From assembly GCF_000189635.1 (NCBI RefSeq), contig NW_002476571.1, positions 124,001 through 188,000 of the forward strand: 64,000 nt of DNA, written 5' to 3'. Positions 35,861 to 49,500 of the stretch are shown one piece after another. The stretch is from Tetrahymena thermophila SB210. Its lineage: Eukaryota; Ciliophora; Oligohymenophorea; Hymenostomatida; Tetrahymenidae. Each line of letters begins with the position of its first letter. Within the stretch, counting starts at the first letter, position 1. The position numbers were made by a program, and so were the translations under genes. The notes under the pieces are model-generated. The model saw nothing but the letters and a program-made list of their open reading frames with translations, did not search any database and had not been told where the DNA came from.

Positions 35861-38800
35861 ATGTCGAGCTTATAAACAAATAAAGAGAGCAAAATATTCA
35901 ATAATCAATGGATTCTTAAAAAGAAAGTCAGCTCCGGTAGTTTTGGTGTTGTGTTCATAGGTAAAAATATTCCAAATCAATTAATTCCTTTTATTAATTA
36001 CCACTCCTTTTGCACTTACTTATAAATTTCGTTAAAATAAATGCTTTTGATTGATTGATTCTTTGATCACTATCTATTTTTTCTTTATTTAATGATTTTC
36101 AAAGCAAGGTTGCGCCAAATTTATGAAAATAAAATTATATGAAATGCCTCTCATACGTATTAGTTTCATAGCAATTACCACACTCATACAATTCATATCA
36201 GCACTTTTGAAATATCTTCACGTTTTGTTTTCGTTTGATCATCCATTAATTAACTATAAATAAATTTTATTTAAATCTATTTTGCAATGGGATTTTACCA
36301 TTCATAAATTCATTCCTAAGCATAAAAGAGTAACCGAAGCTATAAAACAAAAGAATTTTTTTTAATTTAGGGGCTAAAGTACCATGTTTATGATAGTTTA
36401 GCATAATTTTACAGTTTTTAATGAATATATTTGCAGATGGAGATAAACTAGGTGTTTTTTTTAAAAGAAATTTAGAGCTACTAAGTGCAAAAGCATAATT
36501 AATTTATTAGTTAAAATTAGAAGAGAGAAATGGTTATAAAATATAAATCGTCAATAATTTTTTTTATATAAATGATTAGGTATGGATAAGAACACTAAAG
36601 AATTCGTTGCCATAAAATTAGAAAAGGAAGATAATGAAGACATAAGAAGTCTGGATCGAGAAGTGTAGATTCTAACAAGACTTTAAGGTCTTTCAAATGT
36701 CCCAAAACTTTATTGGAGTGGTTAAGAAAATAACTACAACATTATGGTATTGAATTTATTAGGTAGAGATTTAGCCTACTACATGAAGGCGCTTAAGAAA
36801 TTCTCATTGAAAACAGTGCTGATGCTTATGGACCAGCTCATCACTGTATTAGAAAATGTCCACAATAGATCAATTATCCATAGAGATTTGAAACCAGAAA
36901 ATATTCTCATGGGCAGAGAAAATGAATCTCACATGGTTTATATTATTGATTACGGTATTTCTAAAATATATAGGGACAATAGTGGTCGTCATATAACATT
37001 CAAGGATAATAAGCCCTTTATCGGTACAACTCGTTATGCATCCATAGCAGCGCACTAGGGACACGAGTTGGGTCGTAAAGACGATTTAGAATCACTTGGC
37101 TATGTAATGATTTTTTTGCTCAAAGGCCATCTTCCATGGTAGAATCTATAAAACGTCACTGATAAAGATAAAACTCAGGTAAAAATCCAAACAAATAATT
37201 CAGTTTTCTCCAATGTACAAATAACAAATCTCCTAAGAAGTATTCATGCTTTAAAATATTTTAGCATATGCCTCATCGCATTTTGACCAAAGCCAAATAT
37301 TTGAATTTAGCGCAATGTTATAAGTTGAAAACAACCATCAGATATTCAATAAACAAATCGTAAGATAAATTTGAGAAATAAAAAGGAGAGAACACAGAAT
37401 GATTAATTGATTGATTGAGTGAATAAATGAATCGATGAATAAAAAATTCATGCAATTTATATATGGAAATAATTAATTTTGTTTGAGAGATAGAATGTGA
37501 GAAAGAGAGAGAGAGTAAGTAAAAATAAATGATTGAGACTATGCATTTGAAAAATATGCTTAAAATTAAATAAAAAACAAAACAAAACACGCATATTTTT
37601 GTGATAAAAAACAAATTATAGTTAATTAATTTTTATTCATGATCTTTGCTTTTTAATTATTTTACTTTTATTAGAACAAACTAACAAACAAACCCCTTTA
37701 TCTATCTGCATCTCTATTTTATCTATAACTCACTCTATCAATCAATTTAATTAATAAGACAAACAAAGTTCTATAAAATAATAGTCATAAGATTTTAAGT
37801 TTACAAAACTCCTCTGAAATCAATCAAAATGCGCCAAATTTTCATGAAATCGATATAAAAGGCATTAATTATCTAAAAAAAGACTGATGAATTAATAATT
37901 ATTTATCAATTCTAATTATTTTAGCCAATTTTTACTGATTTGCCTTAAGTAGCATTTATTTTTGTTAGTAAGTTATAAATTGCGATTACTAGATTAGATA
38001 AGCACCTACAAAGCGATTCATGTAGGAAACTATGTTTTAGCAAAAAAATTGCTCTCAATTTTGAAAAAATTTAAATATAATTAGCTAAATGTTATTTTTA
38101 TCTCAATATTTTTTTCAAACTAACTTTACTTTTGAGCAAATAGTTTCTCGCTATTAAATTTCAAAAACATTTATAAAAAGGTTTTGTTAAGTCAATAAAA
38201 ATAATTAGCAAGCAATAAAAATTTAGAAATAGATAAAGCAGTATTTTTAGCTTAGTGCGAAACAATATTAGGCAAAATTATTATGAAAATTTAAATAAAT
38301 GTAGCATCATAAGAGAAAGAAAAATAAAAATAGCATTGTGTTGGCTAGGTTATTAAATTAATTTTGTTTTTGAATATAAATAGGTTGTTGGTGATATAAA
38401 AGCAAAGACTAAATCAACAGATTTATGCAAAGATTTGCCAAATGAATTTGTAAAGTATCTCGATTATGTTAAAAAACTCCACTTTAAGTCTTAGCCAGAC
38501 TATAAGTATTTAAAGAACATGTTTTAGAAGCTAGGATAATAAAATAATGTTAGATATAACGAAAATGATTGGGATTGGAGCGAACATAATCAAAGTAAAG
38601 AAGGTAAAAGCTCTGATAGTAAGAATAACTTAAATGCAGATGGACAAGATGTACAGAGAAGCGGAGTAAAAAAGCTCTCTTTTACTCCAATCTGGTCAAT
38701 AGGTTAGATTGATTCGGGATATTTAGCTCCACCTGAAGCAGGTAATGGCCAAAGAAATTAAAAAAGAAACTTGAGTCTTACCCCATCTGTACGTTCAACT

Positions 38801-39735
38801 ATACGTAAAAGTACAGGAGGATCTTTTATGGGTACCTATAGCTCAATTAATATAAAGTACGTTCCTACAAATATACATAAATAAGGAGGAAGTTAAATTA
38901 TGGGAAGTAAATTTGATGTGGATGATGAAAAAAGTAATGTGAAACCGATAGAAGAAGAAAATAAAGAGTTAGATGAAACAACACAGACAGGATTTGTAGA
39001 ATAAGAAATGGATGAATATGCAGGAAATGCCCAAACTCTTGATAAAAAATTATAAAAGCTCCTTAATACTCAAGTGAAAGCGTAAGCTCATTTCCACTTC
39101 ATTTTTTTTTAAGCGATTTGCTAATAAGCTTATTCTTAATATTTAAATTTGTAAATTATTTTCCAATAATCACACATTTACTTTCTAACTATCTCACCTC
39201 ACAAAATTGAATTTATTGATCTCTCAATAAAAATAATAATAATTTTATATCAGTAAAAAGTGAGGAATTAAGTTATATAATTAAATGATAAAGTGGTGAA
39301 TGAATAATTTTAATAAGATATTCAATAAATTGTCAATTGATAAATTAATTTTATCAAATCAAATTAAGAAAGAAAGAAATAAAAATGAAATATAAATCCC
39401 TATATTTCAAAATTTTTGTGTTATAAATATAAAGGAGACTTTTGAAGAAAAAGACAATTTATTGAAAGCATTAAGAAAGCATCGATTAGATGTAATAATA
39501 AGTTATTTTATTGCTTCTTTTCTTAATTCAATAAAAAACTAACAAATTAACTCACTCACTAACTAACTATTTTATATTATTTTTTTTTCATTTTATTTAA
39601 ATAATTAAAAATAAAACTTATTTATTTATTCTATTTTATAACAAACTATAGCCAATTCAATAAGAGAAAAATACCAGTTTGAATTAATTGATTAAACTAT
39701 TTGTAAATATCCTAAATAACTAACAAAATGACTGA
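35861..39735 (+). CDS. Casein kinase 1 family protein kinase, five exons
   Basis: Exons 35861-35960, 36580-37178, 38384-39073, 39435-39491 and 39652-39735 sum to 510 codons (509 aa). The kinase domain is CK1 type: glycine loop VSSGSFGVV (residues 23-31), VAIK Lys46, HRDLKPEN (134-141), metal-binding motif at 157-159, then the CK1 signature SIAAHQGHELGRKDDLESLGY in place of an APE motif. The tail is Ser/Thr/Asn-rich and ends in a short charged helix. Two departures from the family: the first loop glycine is Ser24, and DFG is DYG. Intron 2 is 1205 nt, the longest in the window. The first three exons are certain. The exon 3 to 4 join uses a GTGAAA donor and an AAG acceptor and is less certain; the last intron has good borders. 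Confidence 0.87.
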
Positions 39736-41391
39736 CTGAATGAATTAATAGCTGAATAACTAAATATCATTTTGATTAATCAGTTTAACAATCTTTCAAT
39801 CAATTTATTAGTTAAATTACAAATTAGATGAATCTTCAACCATTCTTATAAATATAATACTTATATAAATAATTTATTACTTTTATAAATTTTATCAACT
39901 AATCCATCTCTATTTCTTTGTTCCTCCTCTCCTCCCTCCCTCCCTCATTCAATAAAGCAAATGCAAAAATGATTTATCCTAAACTATATCATCATTAAGG
40001 ATAGTGCTATAATCTTCCTTTTCTTTCTACAAGTCTTTTAATTCTTTTTACAATCTCATATAATAATGAAGATACACAATAAATCAATCAATCAATCAAT
40101 GAACCTAAGATAATAATAAACAATAATTATAAACCAATAATAATAATAATAGCTATACTAAACAAAACCAACTAAGTAAGTAAGTAAAATAAAGTCATAA
40201 TAATAAGTATGAATCATTTTATAATTACAACTATATGCTTGTCTGTGATTTAAAAATATAAATAAACCCTGATAAAATCTTTAAATTTTTCAAGAATATA
40301 TAAGTAAATAAGGATTTGCTTTTAGACGCAATTCACTTAAATAATTAAATTTTATTTCTCTTTAAACTTAGCTATTAATCTTCCACCTCTTTCTCTCTGC
40401 TCGTGTCTATTACTGCCTTTGTAATAATCCAGTAAAGAGTCTCATGTATCTATTTAGCTATATTACAATGAAAACACAAACTAGCACAAACAATGATTGA
40501 CACTATACTCTATTAAAAATTCATTCATAAATAAATTTATTCAATCAAAACTAAAAAAACACTCATAATTTCTAATAAATCTTAAGCAATAAATCCAAAA
40601 CAAAAAACCATCTAAGCAGCAAATAAGTAATTAAATAAGAAATTAGCAAATAAACGTGCTTATTAAAGGTAGCATTAAAAAATTAATAAACAATAAATTA
40701 AATAAACAACTAACTAAATAACCAATAAGCGAAGAAAACATAATTGATTATTGAAGGAAAGGGAAAACAAAAAAGAACGAAGAATTTGTAAAAGTTAGGT
40801 ATTAAAGGAGAAACAATCAAATCAAATCAATAAATAAATACATACATAAATATATTATTAAAATGATGATGATAATAATAATAATAATTTTACTCTTGTA
40901 TTCTTGAATATTAGAGAATTTTAAAAAAAGTTGTAAATAAATTAGTAAGAAAATAAATAAATATTTCATATTGTATTGAGAAGATATCTTAACAAATATT
41001 AATCATTACAGTGAATAAGTAACTAAATACATAAATAATACATAACTAAATAACTAACTACATTCAATAAACTAATATAAATTTATTATTCGGTTACAAT
41101 TATGAGTATATTATATACATCTATCTATATTTACATATTCCTTTATTTTTACTCTTTATTTCACTATTTAACATCTCTAAACATCTAATTTTTAATGAGA
41201 TCTATTCTATTATGATGAATTACTACTAAATTACATTCATACAATTAATATAACTATTTTTATTTTAATTTAAAAATAAAAGTATGCTTAAATTCAATCA
41301 TAAATTATAATTAGACTCTTTAATTTTTTAATTAAAATTATTCTACACATTTCAAATCAATATTTTTAAATAAAATATTAAATAAATAGTT
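39736..41391. other. Intergenic with pyrimidine and tetranucleotide tracts
   Basis: 1.65 kb. A C/T-only tract lies at about 39914-39956, (AATC)n and (TAA)n tracts at 40080-40160, and an ATG/ATA microsatellite near 40862-40889. A less A+T-rich patch at about 40378-40510 carries a 51-residue minus-strand frame (see rejected items). Nothing else was seen. Confidence 0.5.
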
Positions 41392-42617
41392 TCATAAATA
41401 TAAATACATAACTGAAAATTAAATTAATTTTTTCATTTTTTTAATCTTTTGAGTTTAGCATATTTTAACTTAGCTACTAATTGATCTATCTCTTTTTAAT
41501 AAAAAATATTAAATTGTATTTATTAAAACAAATAAATATCTTATTATAATACTAAATTATTAGCTCAAGAGAAAAAAGATTACTGCAATAGCTTAAGTTA
41601 TCAATTAAACCACAAAACCCATTATCACCAATAGTATCATCTCTATAAAAACAAAATATAATGAATTATTTAGCATTTTCATATTTTTTAGAGTTTTACC
41701 TTAAAAAGAGGGAAAAATTTTATAGTGTTTATGATTTACTAATACCTAGAGCTAAATTTGTAACTCCTTGAGCTCCTATTAAATTGCAACTATTAATAAT
41801 TTATAAAAATTATAATAAAATTAAGATTTAATTAAAATATTTTACAATAAATTGAGTTTGAAATTTATTAATTTTTAGCATTAACCAACACCTATACCCA
41901 GATTAGAAGCACCCCTCTCTTTTATATGATTTTCTCTATATTTAAATTTAATATGTATTAAGATTAAGATATTTTATTATTTCTAATTTAATAAATAAAT
42001 AATTATTTTATAATATTTAAGCTATACATTCCTATTTATTATAAATAAAAATTAGAATAATCGTTTACCCTGATAAGTTAATAGATAAAACTATGAGATT
42101 CTTGCATTTAGATAATCCTAATCCTAGCTCACTGGAACCATCGTCTCCAATTAAATTATCACTTTAAATATTAGGATAAAAATTATATTTAACATTTAAA
42201 AACTTTGAATACTTCATTTCAAGATATAAATGAGAGATATTTAAGCATTTGCCTAAAAATTGTCCTAATTTAGAAGCACCTGAATCGCTTATTTTATTTT
42301 AACTATTTTTTTAAATAAATTAATTTGAATTTGTATCTTTATACTATTTATTTTGCTAAAAAATCAAAAAAATTGTTTTTACCTTAAATATAATTTAATA
42401 ATTTATAAATTTTTGCAGTTAGATAATGCTTCACCTAAATTAAAAGCAGCTATTTCAGATAATTAATTACATCTTTTAATTTTATATGTTAATCAATCAA
42501 TTAATGTTATCTTAACCAAAAAAAAATACATTAAATTCATTATGATAATTTTTAGCCTTACAAATTAAACCAACTAATCTTTTATTAAAATCGTATCTAA
42601 ATTGTTAATACTGCCAT
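41392..42617 (-). CDS. Short LRR (RNI-type) protein with one repeat per exon, 8 exons
   Basis: Exons (5' to 3'): 42617-42562, 42472-42383, 42302-42213, 42161-42069, 41935-41846, 41789-41700, 41642-41553 and 41491-41392; 233 codons (232 aa). Exons 2-7 each encode one 30-31 residue LRR and are flanked by phase-2 introns, exactly as in the gene at 20040-24218. Exon 1 is a short N-terminal cap starting MAVLTIQIRF. Exon 8 (DRSISSQVKICQTQKIKKMK) aligns with the last exon of the longer gene. It is therefore a paralogue that differs mainly in repeat number (6 versus 14). No signal peptide or membrane span is present. LRR proteins of this type bind other proteins; the partner is unknown. All repeat exons keep their frame, so it does not look like a pseudogene. 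Confidence 0.85.
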
Positions 42618-43596
42618 ATCTAGTATTAAAAAAATTAGAACATTATTTATATCAAAAGTTTTCTATTTAAGAGATTTAAAATTTAATAAAATTCTATTTT
42701 TATTTAAATTAATTTTTAATTTAATGTAATTTATCTTAAATTAATATCTTCGAAAAAAGTTAAATGGAGAGGGGAGGGGAGGTTTATTTTAACCTATATT
42801 TTCAACTTTTCTTCACTTTAAAAAATAATTTTAAAAGAATTTGTGGTATGTATGATTGATTAACAGTCTTTTCAATATGTTTTAAAACATTTAAAATATA
42901 ATTACAGAAATAGATATAAGCTAAATAAATAAATTAAATTTACTTGAAATCAAGATACAAATATGTATTATCAAACCACTTATATCTAAGAAACTTTTGA
43001 TATAATTTAAAGGTATTTCTTATTATTTTTAAGCAAGTTTTTATTTACTTTACTTAAAGAATTAAAATAATCGCATTACTCTACGCAAGTAATTTTATCA
43101 CATAGTTATCCCATCTTAACTAAATCTTTATTAATATCAATAGTTTTTAATATCTAATAAAAGATAAATAGAAACTAATTTTGTTTATTTCTTTTACCTT
43201 GTTAAATTAAAAAAATATTTTATAGTAATTAAAACTAGAAACGAAACCTGTCTATACTGCCTTGCTTATGAAACTAACATGATATTAATTATTATTGCAT
43301 GTAGTGTTTTTGAGTGAGCTATATATTAATATTAAGCAATTGTCCCTTTAAAGAGTTATGCTAACAAATTAGTGACCATAAATAATTGTTTGTATTATTA
43401 GAAATTTATATTTTAGATTAATTTTAATCTCCACTATAATTTTCAAAGAATCAGGAATCTTCTTAAATTTTTTAGTAAAAGTAAAATACTGTAAAAATTA
43501 ATAAATTAATTAATTAATCAATTATCAAAATTAGATTGATAAATATATAGTTTAAGAGCAACATATTTATAAAAAAGTTAGCATTCATACATAGCA
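42618..43596. other. Intergenic with a G-rich tract
   Basis: 979 bp between the divergent LRR gene and NAR1. A purine tract of GG/GGGG blocks lies at 42764-42782, about 150 bp upstream of the LRR start codon (see findings). Otherwise A+T-rich; a mildly less A+T-rich patch at 43245-43375 has no recognisable feature. Confidence 0.5.
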
Positions 43597-45889
43597 ATGT
43601 TTTCTGGTACAATTAAGATAGCAAGTTTAGATGATTACATATCTCCTTCTTAGGAGTGTATTCTACCAATTTTTGATAAAAATTCAAAATTGAAAACTAC
43701 TGAAGATCCTACAGTTGTATGAAAAAATAATTGTTTATTCTATCAAATAATTTAACTAATTTTCTTTACAGAAAGCATATGGAATGATTCCTCAAAAACC
43801 AGATTTGATTAAAAAGACAGCAAAGTAAACAGCAAAAGTCACTTTGAGTGATTGTCTTGCATGTAGTGGCTGCGTTACTACTGCTGAAACTATCTTGTAA
43901 TAATAGCAAAGTGTTGAAGAGTTTCTTTTAAAATTACAATCTTACAAGCATGCAGTAGTAGGCATTTCCTAACAAGCTAGGGCCTCTATGGCTTACCATT
44001 TTGGCCTATCAGAAGAACATATTTAAAGAGCATTGACTTATTTCTTTCAAGACTAATTGAATGTTTAGTAATAAAATACATTATTTATAATATAAGATTC
44101 CTATTCATGCATACTAGTTTTTTTTGAACAAAATAAGCATTACCTCAAGCATAAAAAGCTAAATCTTAAAAAGTTAAATTTGAAAAATTAATGAAGAACC
44201 ATTGCAGCAAAAATATAAAATTTAAATGATTTTAATTTAAAAATAGTTAAATTAACAATAAAATAATTCAATATAAATAGCTTTAAGTGTTTTTAAAACA
44301 TTTTGAATAAAAAATAGATATGTCTTTGACATGAGATTTGCAAATTAGTTAGTATTAGAATAAGCATATAGAGAATTCAAGAAAAGATATGAAAACAAGT
44401 AATTTATTTTATAAAATATTTGCCTATTTAATTATAATTTATCTGGTTAATTAGATAAAGTGTACCTGTGCTTTCTTCTGAATGTCCAGGATGGGCTTGC
44501 TATGCAGAAAAAGCTGTTGGAGAATTTGTTATTCCTTATATGTCCTAAGTTAAATCTCCATAATAAGTTATGGGCTCATTAGTTAAAAACTCTCTAGCCA
44601 GCAAAATGGGAATTGTAAAAAATATTTTAAAATTATTATATTGTCCTAGTAAAGCAATTAACAAAGAAAGAAAGAAAAAAAATAAACAAATACTTCTATA
44701 AATTAATTTAAGTTGCTATTACTTTGTTTTATGCTGTATTTATATTATTCTTTCTATTTTAATTTGCGCTTTATTTAAGTAAAAAATTATAAATTTGTAA
44801 TAAATAAGGAATCAAAGGATATTCTTTTTGTTAGTGTTATGCCTTGCTATGATAAAAAAGTAGAATCAGCGAGAAAGGAATTCGAGAGTAATTATTTATT
44901 CATTTGTTTAAAAATTAAAAGCAAAATTAAATAAGACAAAATAGAATTAAAACTAACAATTATTATTGAAATATTTTATATAAATTTAATAAAAATAATT
45001 TTTATAATTTTGAAATAGGAAATGGTATCAAGGATGTTGATGTTGTTCTCACTGCTTAGGAAATAATGGATTTGTTAAAAAAAGTAGAAGGATAAAAGTT
45101 GGTTGATGTCCAAGAATAAATAAAATAGGCATAGACAAATGTAAATAATAGTAACGATGAAGAAAGCAAGAATGAGTTGATTTCAAAAGAGAGAGAATAT
45201 ATTGAAAACAATATTTTTCCCTATGAAAATTTAGATATATCTCGTATTGTTGTAAGTAATATAGAAGAATATCTTTTTGGAGATAGTTAAACATTTGATT
45301 AGCTTCTATTGCCTATATTATCAAATATTTTTGATTCAACTATTGGATCAAACGATTATCTTGATTATATCATTAGAAGAGCTGCATCAGATATTCATCA
45401 CCTTAATCCAGATTAATATGAAATAATTACTAAATAAGGAAAAAATTCTGATTTTAATGTAATCAAATTATTATATAAATAATTTATTTTCTTATTTATT
45501 CTAATTATAAAAAACAGGAAATCTTTCTAGTTAAAGATGGAGCTAATATTTTAAGTTTTGCTAGAGTTTATGGTTTAAGAAATATTTAAAATATAATAAG
45601 AAACTTGAGATAAAATAAGTGTAAATACGACTACATTGAAATCATGGCATGTCCTAGTGGTTGTCTAAATGGAGGTGGTCAGCTTAAATCTTTAGATGAA
45701 AACATGAAAACTAAAGATTTAATTGAAAAACTTTAAGAAATACTTAGAAAAAAGAGTGTAATTTCTAATGATTAAAACTACAATAATTTAGCATTCTAAT
45801 AGATAATTAGAGATAGTACTAATATTTATTTCGAAACTATATTTAAGCACATTGAAAAACTAAATACTTAAAGTAGTCTAAATTGGTGA
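43597..45889 (+). CDS. NAR1: NAR1/CIAO3, cytosolic Fe-S protein assembly factor
   Basis: Exons 43597-43716, 43772-44067, 44318-44398, 44455-44614, 44809-44887, 45019-45458 and 45518-45889 join in frame to 516 codons (515 aa). NAR1 is the [FeFe]-hydrogenase-like member of the CIA machinery and links scaffold and targeting complexes that load Fe-S clusters into cytosolic and nuclear proteins. The N-terminal cluster ligands are Cys21 and Cys68, Cys71, Cys74 in SDCLACSGC. The second (H-cluster-like) cluster region shows [14 protein letters not shown] with KSPQQVMG after it, VMPCYDKK and [13 protein letters not shown]. The protein ends in Leu-Asn-Trp; a C-terminal aromatic residue is a feature of CIA clients and adaptors. 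The insertion around residues 275-370 is longer and more charged than usual. Confidence 0.95.
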
Positions 45890-46527
45890 TTGAGATAAAT
45901 AGATCTAATTATTAATAAATAGTTCATTTTATAAGTAAGTAAGTAATCTTCTTTTTCAATCAAAATTTCTAAAAGCAATATAATAAAACATTATTAAATC
46001 TAAAATATGTAAATTAAGTCCTAAAAAATTATTTTTTTATTTGTTTTTGTTTATAAAATTATTTGTTAAATAATTTTGTATGTATATAATTAATATATAC
46101 CATACCATTTATTCATCAACATAATCATCATCTTTTAATACATACCTCTTTAAATCAAACAAAAAATTAGTTTTTGTGAATTATGAATAAAATATAGGGT
46201 TTTAAATGATTGAAGAAAAAAGGTAGATTAAATTGAATTACGAATAATTAATATTTGATTTATTTTTAGGTGGATAAATAACTATTAAATAAAAAGGAAA
46301 AACCAACAATTAGTAAAAGAAATTGTGTTTGATATTATTAAACTTTTTATTATTAATTTTTGCATGTAATCTAAAAGTTCTCAATTAATTATTAATCAAT
46401 AATAACAGTGAATAAAATAAATAAATATCAAAAAAAGTATTAGTAAGTAAAGATAGTTTGTATTTATTAGAAGAGTTGATAATATTAATAATAATAAGAA
46501 GCAAAATTATTTGTTTGGTAGATTAAA
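45890..46527. other. A+T-rich spacer
   Basis: 638 bp between the NAR1 stop and the start of the giant surface-protein gene. Nothing recognisable was seen. Confidence 0.5.
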
Positions 46528-49500
46528 ATGATATTTGTTTCTGCTCTTATTTATGTAACATTAACCTAAGTGTGTTTGGGTATATCAAATATGTATCCGG
46601 AATAATCGAAGCAAATTATATCCTCTACAGTTGAAACGCCATGCTTTTTTAATAGTGCATTTGAGGCAAATAAATTTATTTATCCTATAGCATCTATAAC
46701 AAATGATGCTGAAAATTCAAGCAGTTTTACTCTTACAGGATGGTTCAGATCTATTGGGCACCAATTAGATGGCAAAAACATACTTTTTTATATTGCAAAA
46801 AGCACATAAAGCAATACTAACACTGATTTAATTTTTTATTTGGGAATAGATGAATAAAATATAAATACACCATTGATATATTATGATGGAAATAGTGAAA
46901 AATCAGGAGCGATTAATCATTATTCTAATATCGACAGGACTTAATGGTATTTTTTAAGTGTTTCTTTTTAAGTTGTAATATCATTAAATACAAATTTAAA
47001 TGTAAATTTAAATGTGATGATTAAATAGTAGAAAAATGGTAACACAAATATATCAACAATGCTAAAAAATTTTCCTTTTCAACAAAGTAATAACTTTATA
47101 TTTAGTGATCAAACATTTTTAACCTAAGGCGGATTAATTATGAGTTCTTAACCTATGTTTTAAACACAATATAATCCCTCCTGTGTTTAAATGAAAAACG
47201 TGCAAGTTCACTGGAATTATATTTTTAACGATTTTGATAATACTGATTATCCTTTTTCAGAGCCACTAGTAAGCAAATTCCCTGCAAAACTTGTATATCA
47301 TTTCACAATGGAAGGATAAGATTTGTTTAATTAGAATAATTAAATCTATCTGAGAAATAGAAGCAACCAAGAAGGGAATCATTTAATCATAGATGATTCC
47401 TAAGCAGTTCTTGTTCAAAGTTTTGTTGAATTTTAAAAGCCAAAAGTCCTACCAAGTATTCCTGTGAATGATGGATTTATAATCAGCTATTGGATAAATT
47501 TAAGTTAAATTTAATCTGGATTAGTTGTTGCTACTATAATGCTAGGAGACAATTAAACATAGCTTCAAATTACTCATATCTAATTAGGTGGAATCTGGTA
47601 AGTTAATATTAATTCATATGTTTTAAGACATGCTTATTTAGGTAGCTATTGGCATTTCTTTTCATTTGTGTTTGATGGGTCTTAATTTTTATCAAGCCAG
47701 ACAATCACTATGTACACTTTAAATGCTTCATATACAATTGATAAATAACTTTAAACAAGTGTTACTGAGTTAAAAGATTTAATAAAAAATGGATATGATA
47801 ATATAAAAATCACAATAAGTAGTAGTACAAACCAGTCAAATGTGAAGATAAGAGACTTTAAAATTTTCAAAGGCGTATCATTATTTTAGTATGGTTTCGA
47901 AGGATTTTAATCCAATTGCTAGTTAGTGTATGGATTAGAAACTAAACAATGTCTACTATGCACTTAGGGTTATAGGATGACTAATGAAGGTATTTGCACT
48001 AAGTAGTGTGTTTTGAGTTAAAACTCAGAACTCAAATAAGATTATATTACTTCTGCTTCTAATTTTTCAAAGTGCCTTCCTTGCTCTTCAGGATAATCTT
48101 AAATTATAAGTCCATATGATAATCGTAAATTTTATTATTTAAAAAGCTTTATTTTTATTAAAGTTTATTTAAATTATCTAAAAAAAATTTAATGTAACAC
48201 TAATTTTTTTTTTTAATTTAAAATTTTATTTTATAATATCTAAAAAATAAAATAATATTTAATATTCAAAATAAAAAATTTTTTATTTTAATTATTTTGA
48301 ATCAAATTTTTATAATAGCAGAGATAACTTGATAATATCATTAATTTATTCAAATTATAAAACTTGATTAATAAATTTTACTAAAATTATAGAGTGTAGA
48401 GAGATTTTAAAAATATTTAATTAAAAAAAAACTGTTCCTGTTAGCACTAATGGAATAGATATTCTGTATTCAATTACCTTGCTAAATTTAGAATATTTAG
48501 TTGTGATATCTTCACTAAATCAATCATCAGGATAAGTTTTAGCAGATATATAAACAAATAATAAGATAATAATAAGTCTAATAAACCCTATAAGCAGCGT
48601 CGATTTTAATGTATATACTTTTAATAGGAATGGGAAAATTTCTTCAGGCGTTATGTAAATACCTGCTAGTATTATTTTTATTTTGATAGTTTAACTTAAT
48701 AACTTATTTTAATTAAATTAAATATAGATACAATTTAGTATATACCATTCACTGTACTGTTTAGTGTGCCCCCTAAAGTTATTGTTTCTTTAATAGAGTT
48801 TAAGCTTACTGATACAATATAAATATTACTAAAAAAAGTATCGACTGAGGGATTCTACATTTAATACAGTTCATCAGTCAAAATAAGTTGGTTAGCTATT
48901 TCAAATTGTTTAGAAGTTCTTTCTAGTCTCTAAGACTTGTAAAACTCATAGCAAATATTCTAAAATAGTTTTGGGTAGATATAATAAAACATTGACTTGT
49001 AAATATACGCCATAAATTAAATAAAGTCAACTATTAGCGTATCTATTCCTTCTTCCCTTTCAATTTATGATTCAAACAAATTTATCTAAACTCCAACAAA
49101 CCTCAATTCATATACTAATTATGCTGGCTATGATATTGGAATATTTTTTTAGGTTCAAAACTAAAATTAATAATGCAAATAAAATCCTACTTCTATTCCC
49201 TTCAGTCAAATAAATGCTCTTTTCTATTAAAATAATCTTATTTAGAATGTTATACGTTTTAGGACTCCTAAACCAACTTCAGATTATCAGATTTTATTTT
49301 CATTGATGAACTATAAATAACTATCATAGTACTTTTCTTATCAACTCAATCCAAGGTACATTTCATACTCCTATTCTAACTAACTGCCAGGAAATCCGTA
49401 ATAATTTAAACTTTTATCTTTTTTTTTAATTAATTTTTTATGAATTAAATAGAGACGCCACACTAATAAATTATTCAGACTATTATTATTTTACTATAAG

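Noticed and set aside
37318..37614. 98-residue minus-strand frame
   Set aside because: It lies wholly inside the 1205-nt intron of the kinase gene and has A/T-driven Phe/Ile/Leu composition.
40290..40445. 51-residue minus-strand frame starting MRLFTGLLQRQ in a less A+T-rich patch
   Set aside because: It reads cleanly from ATG to TGA and is basic, but it is short, has no paralogue here and no recognised motif. Chance frames of this length are common when TGA is the only stop.
42548..42575. Partial likeness to the Tetrahymena chromosome breakage sequence (TAAACCAAC start)
   Set aside because: Only the first nine bases agree; the conserved core does not continue, and the site lies at the end of the first exon of the LRR gene.
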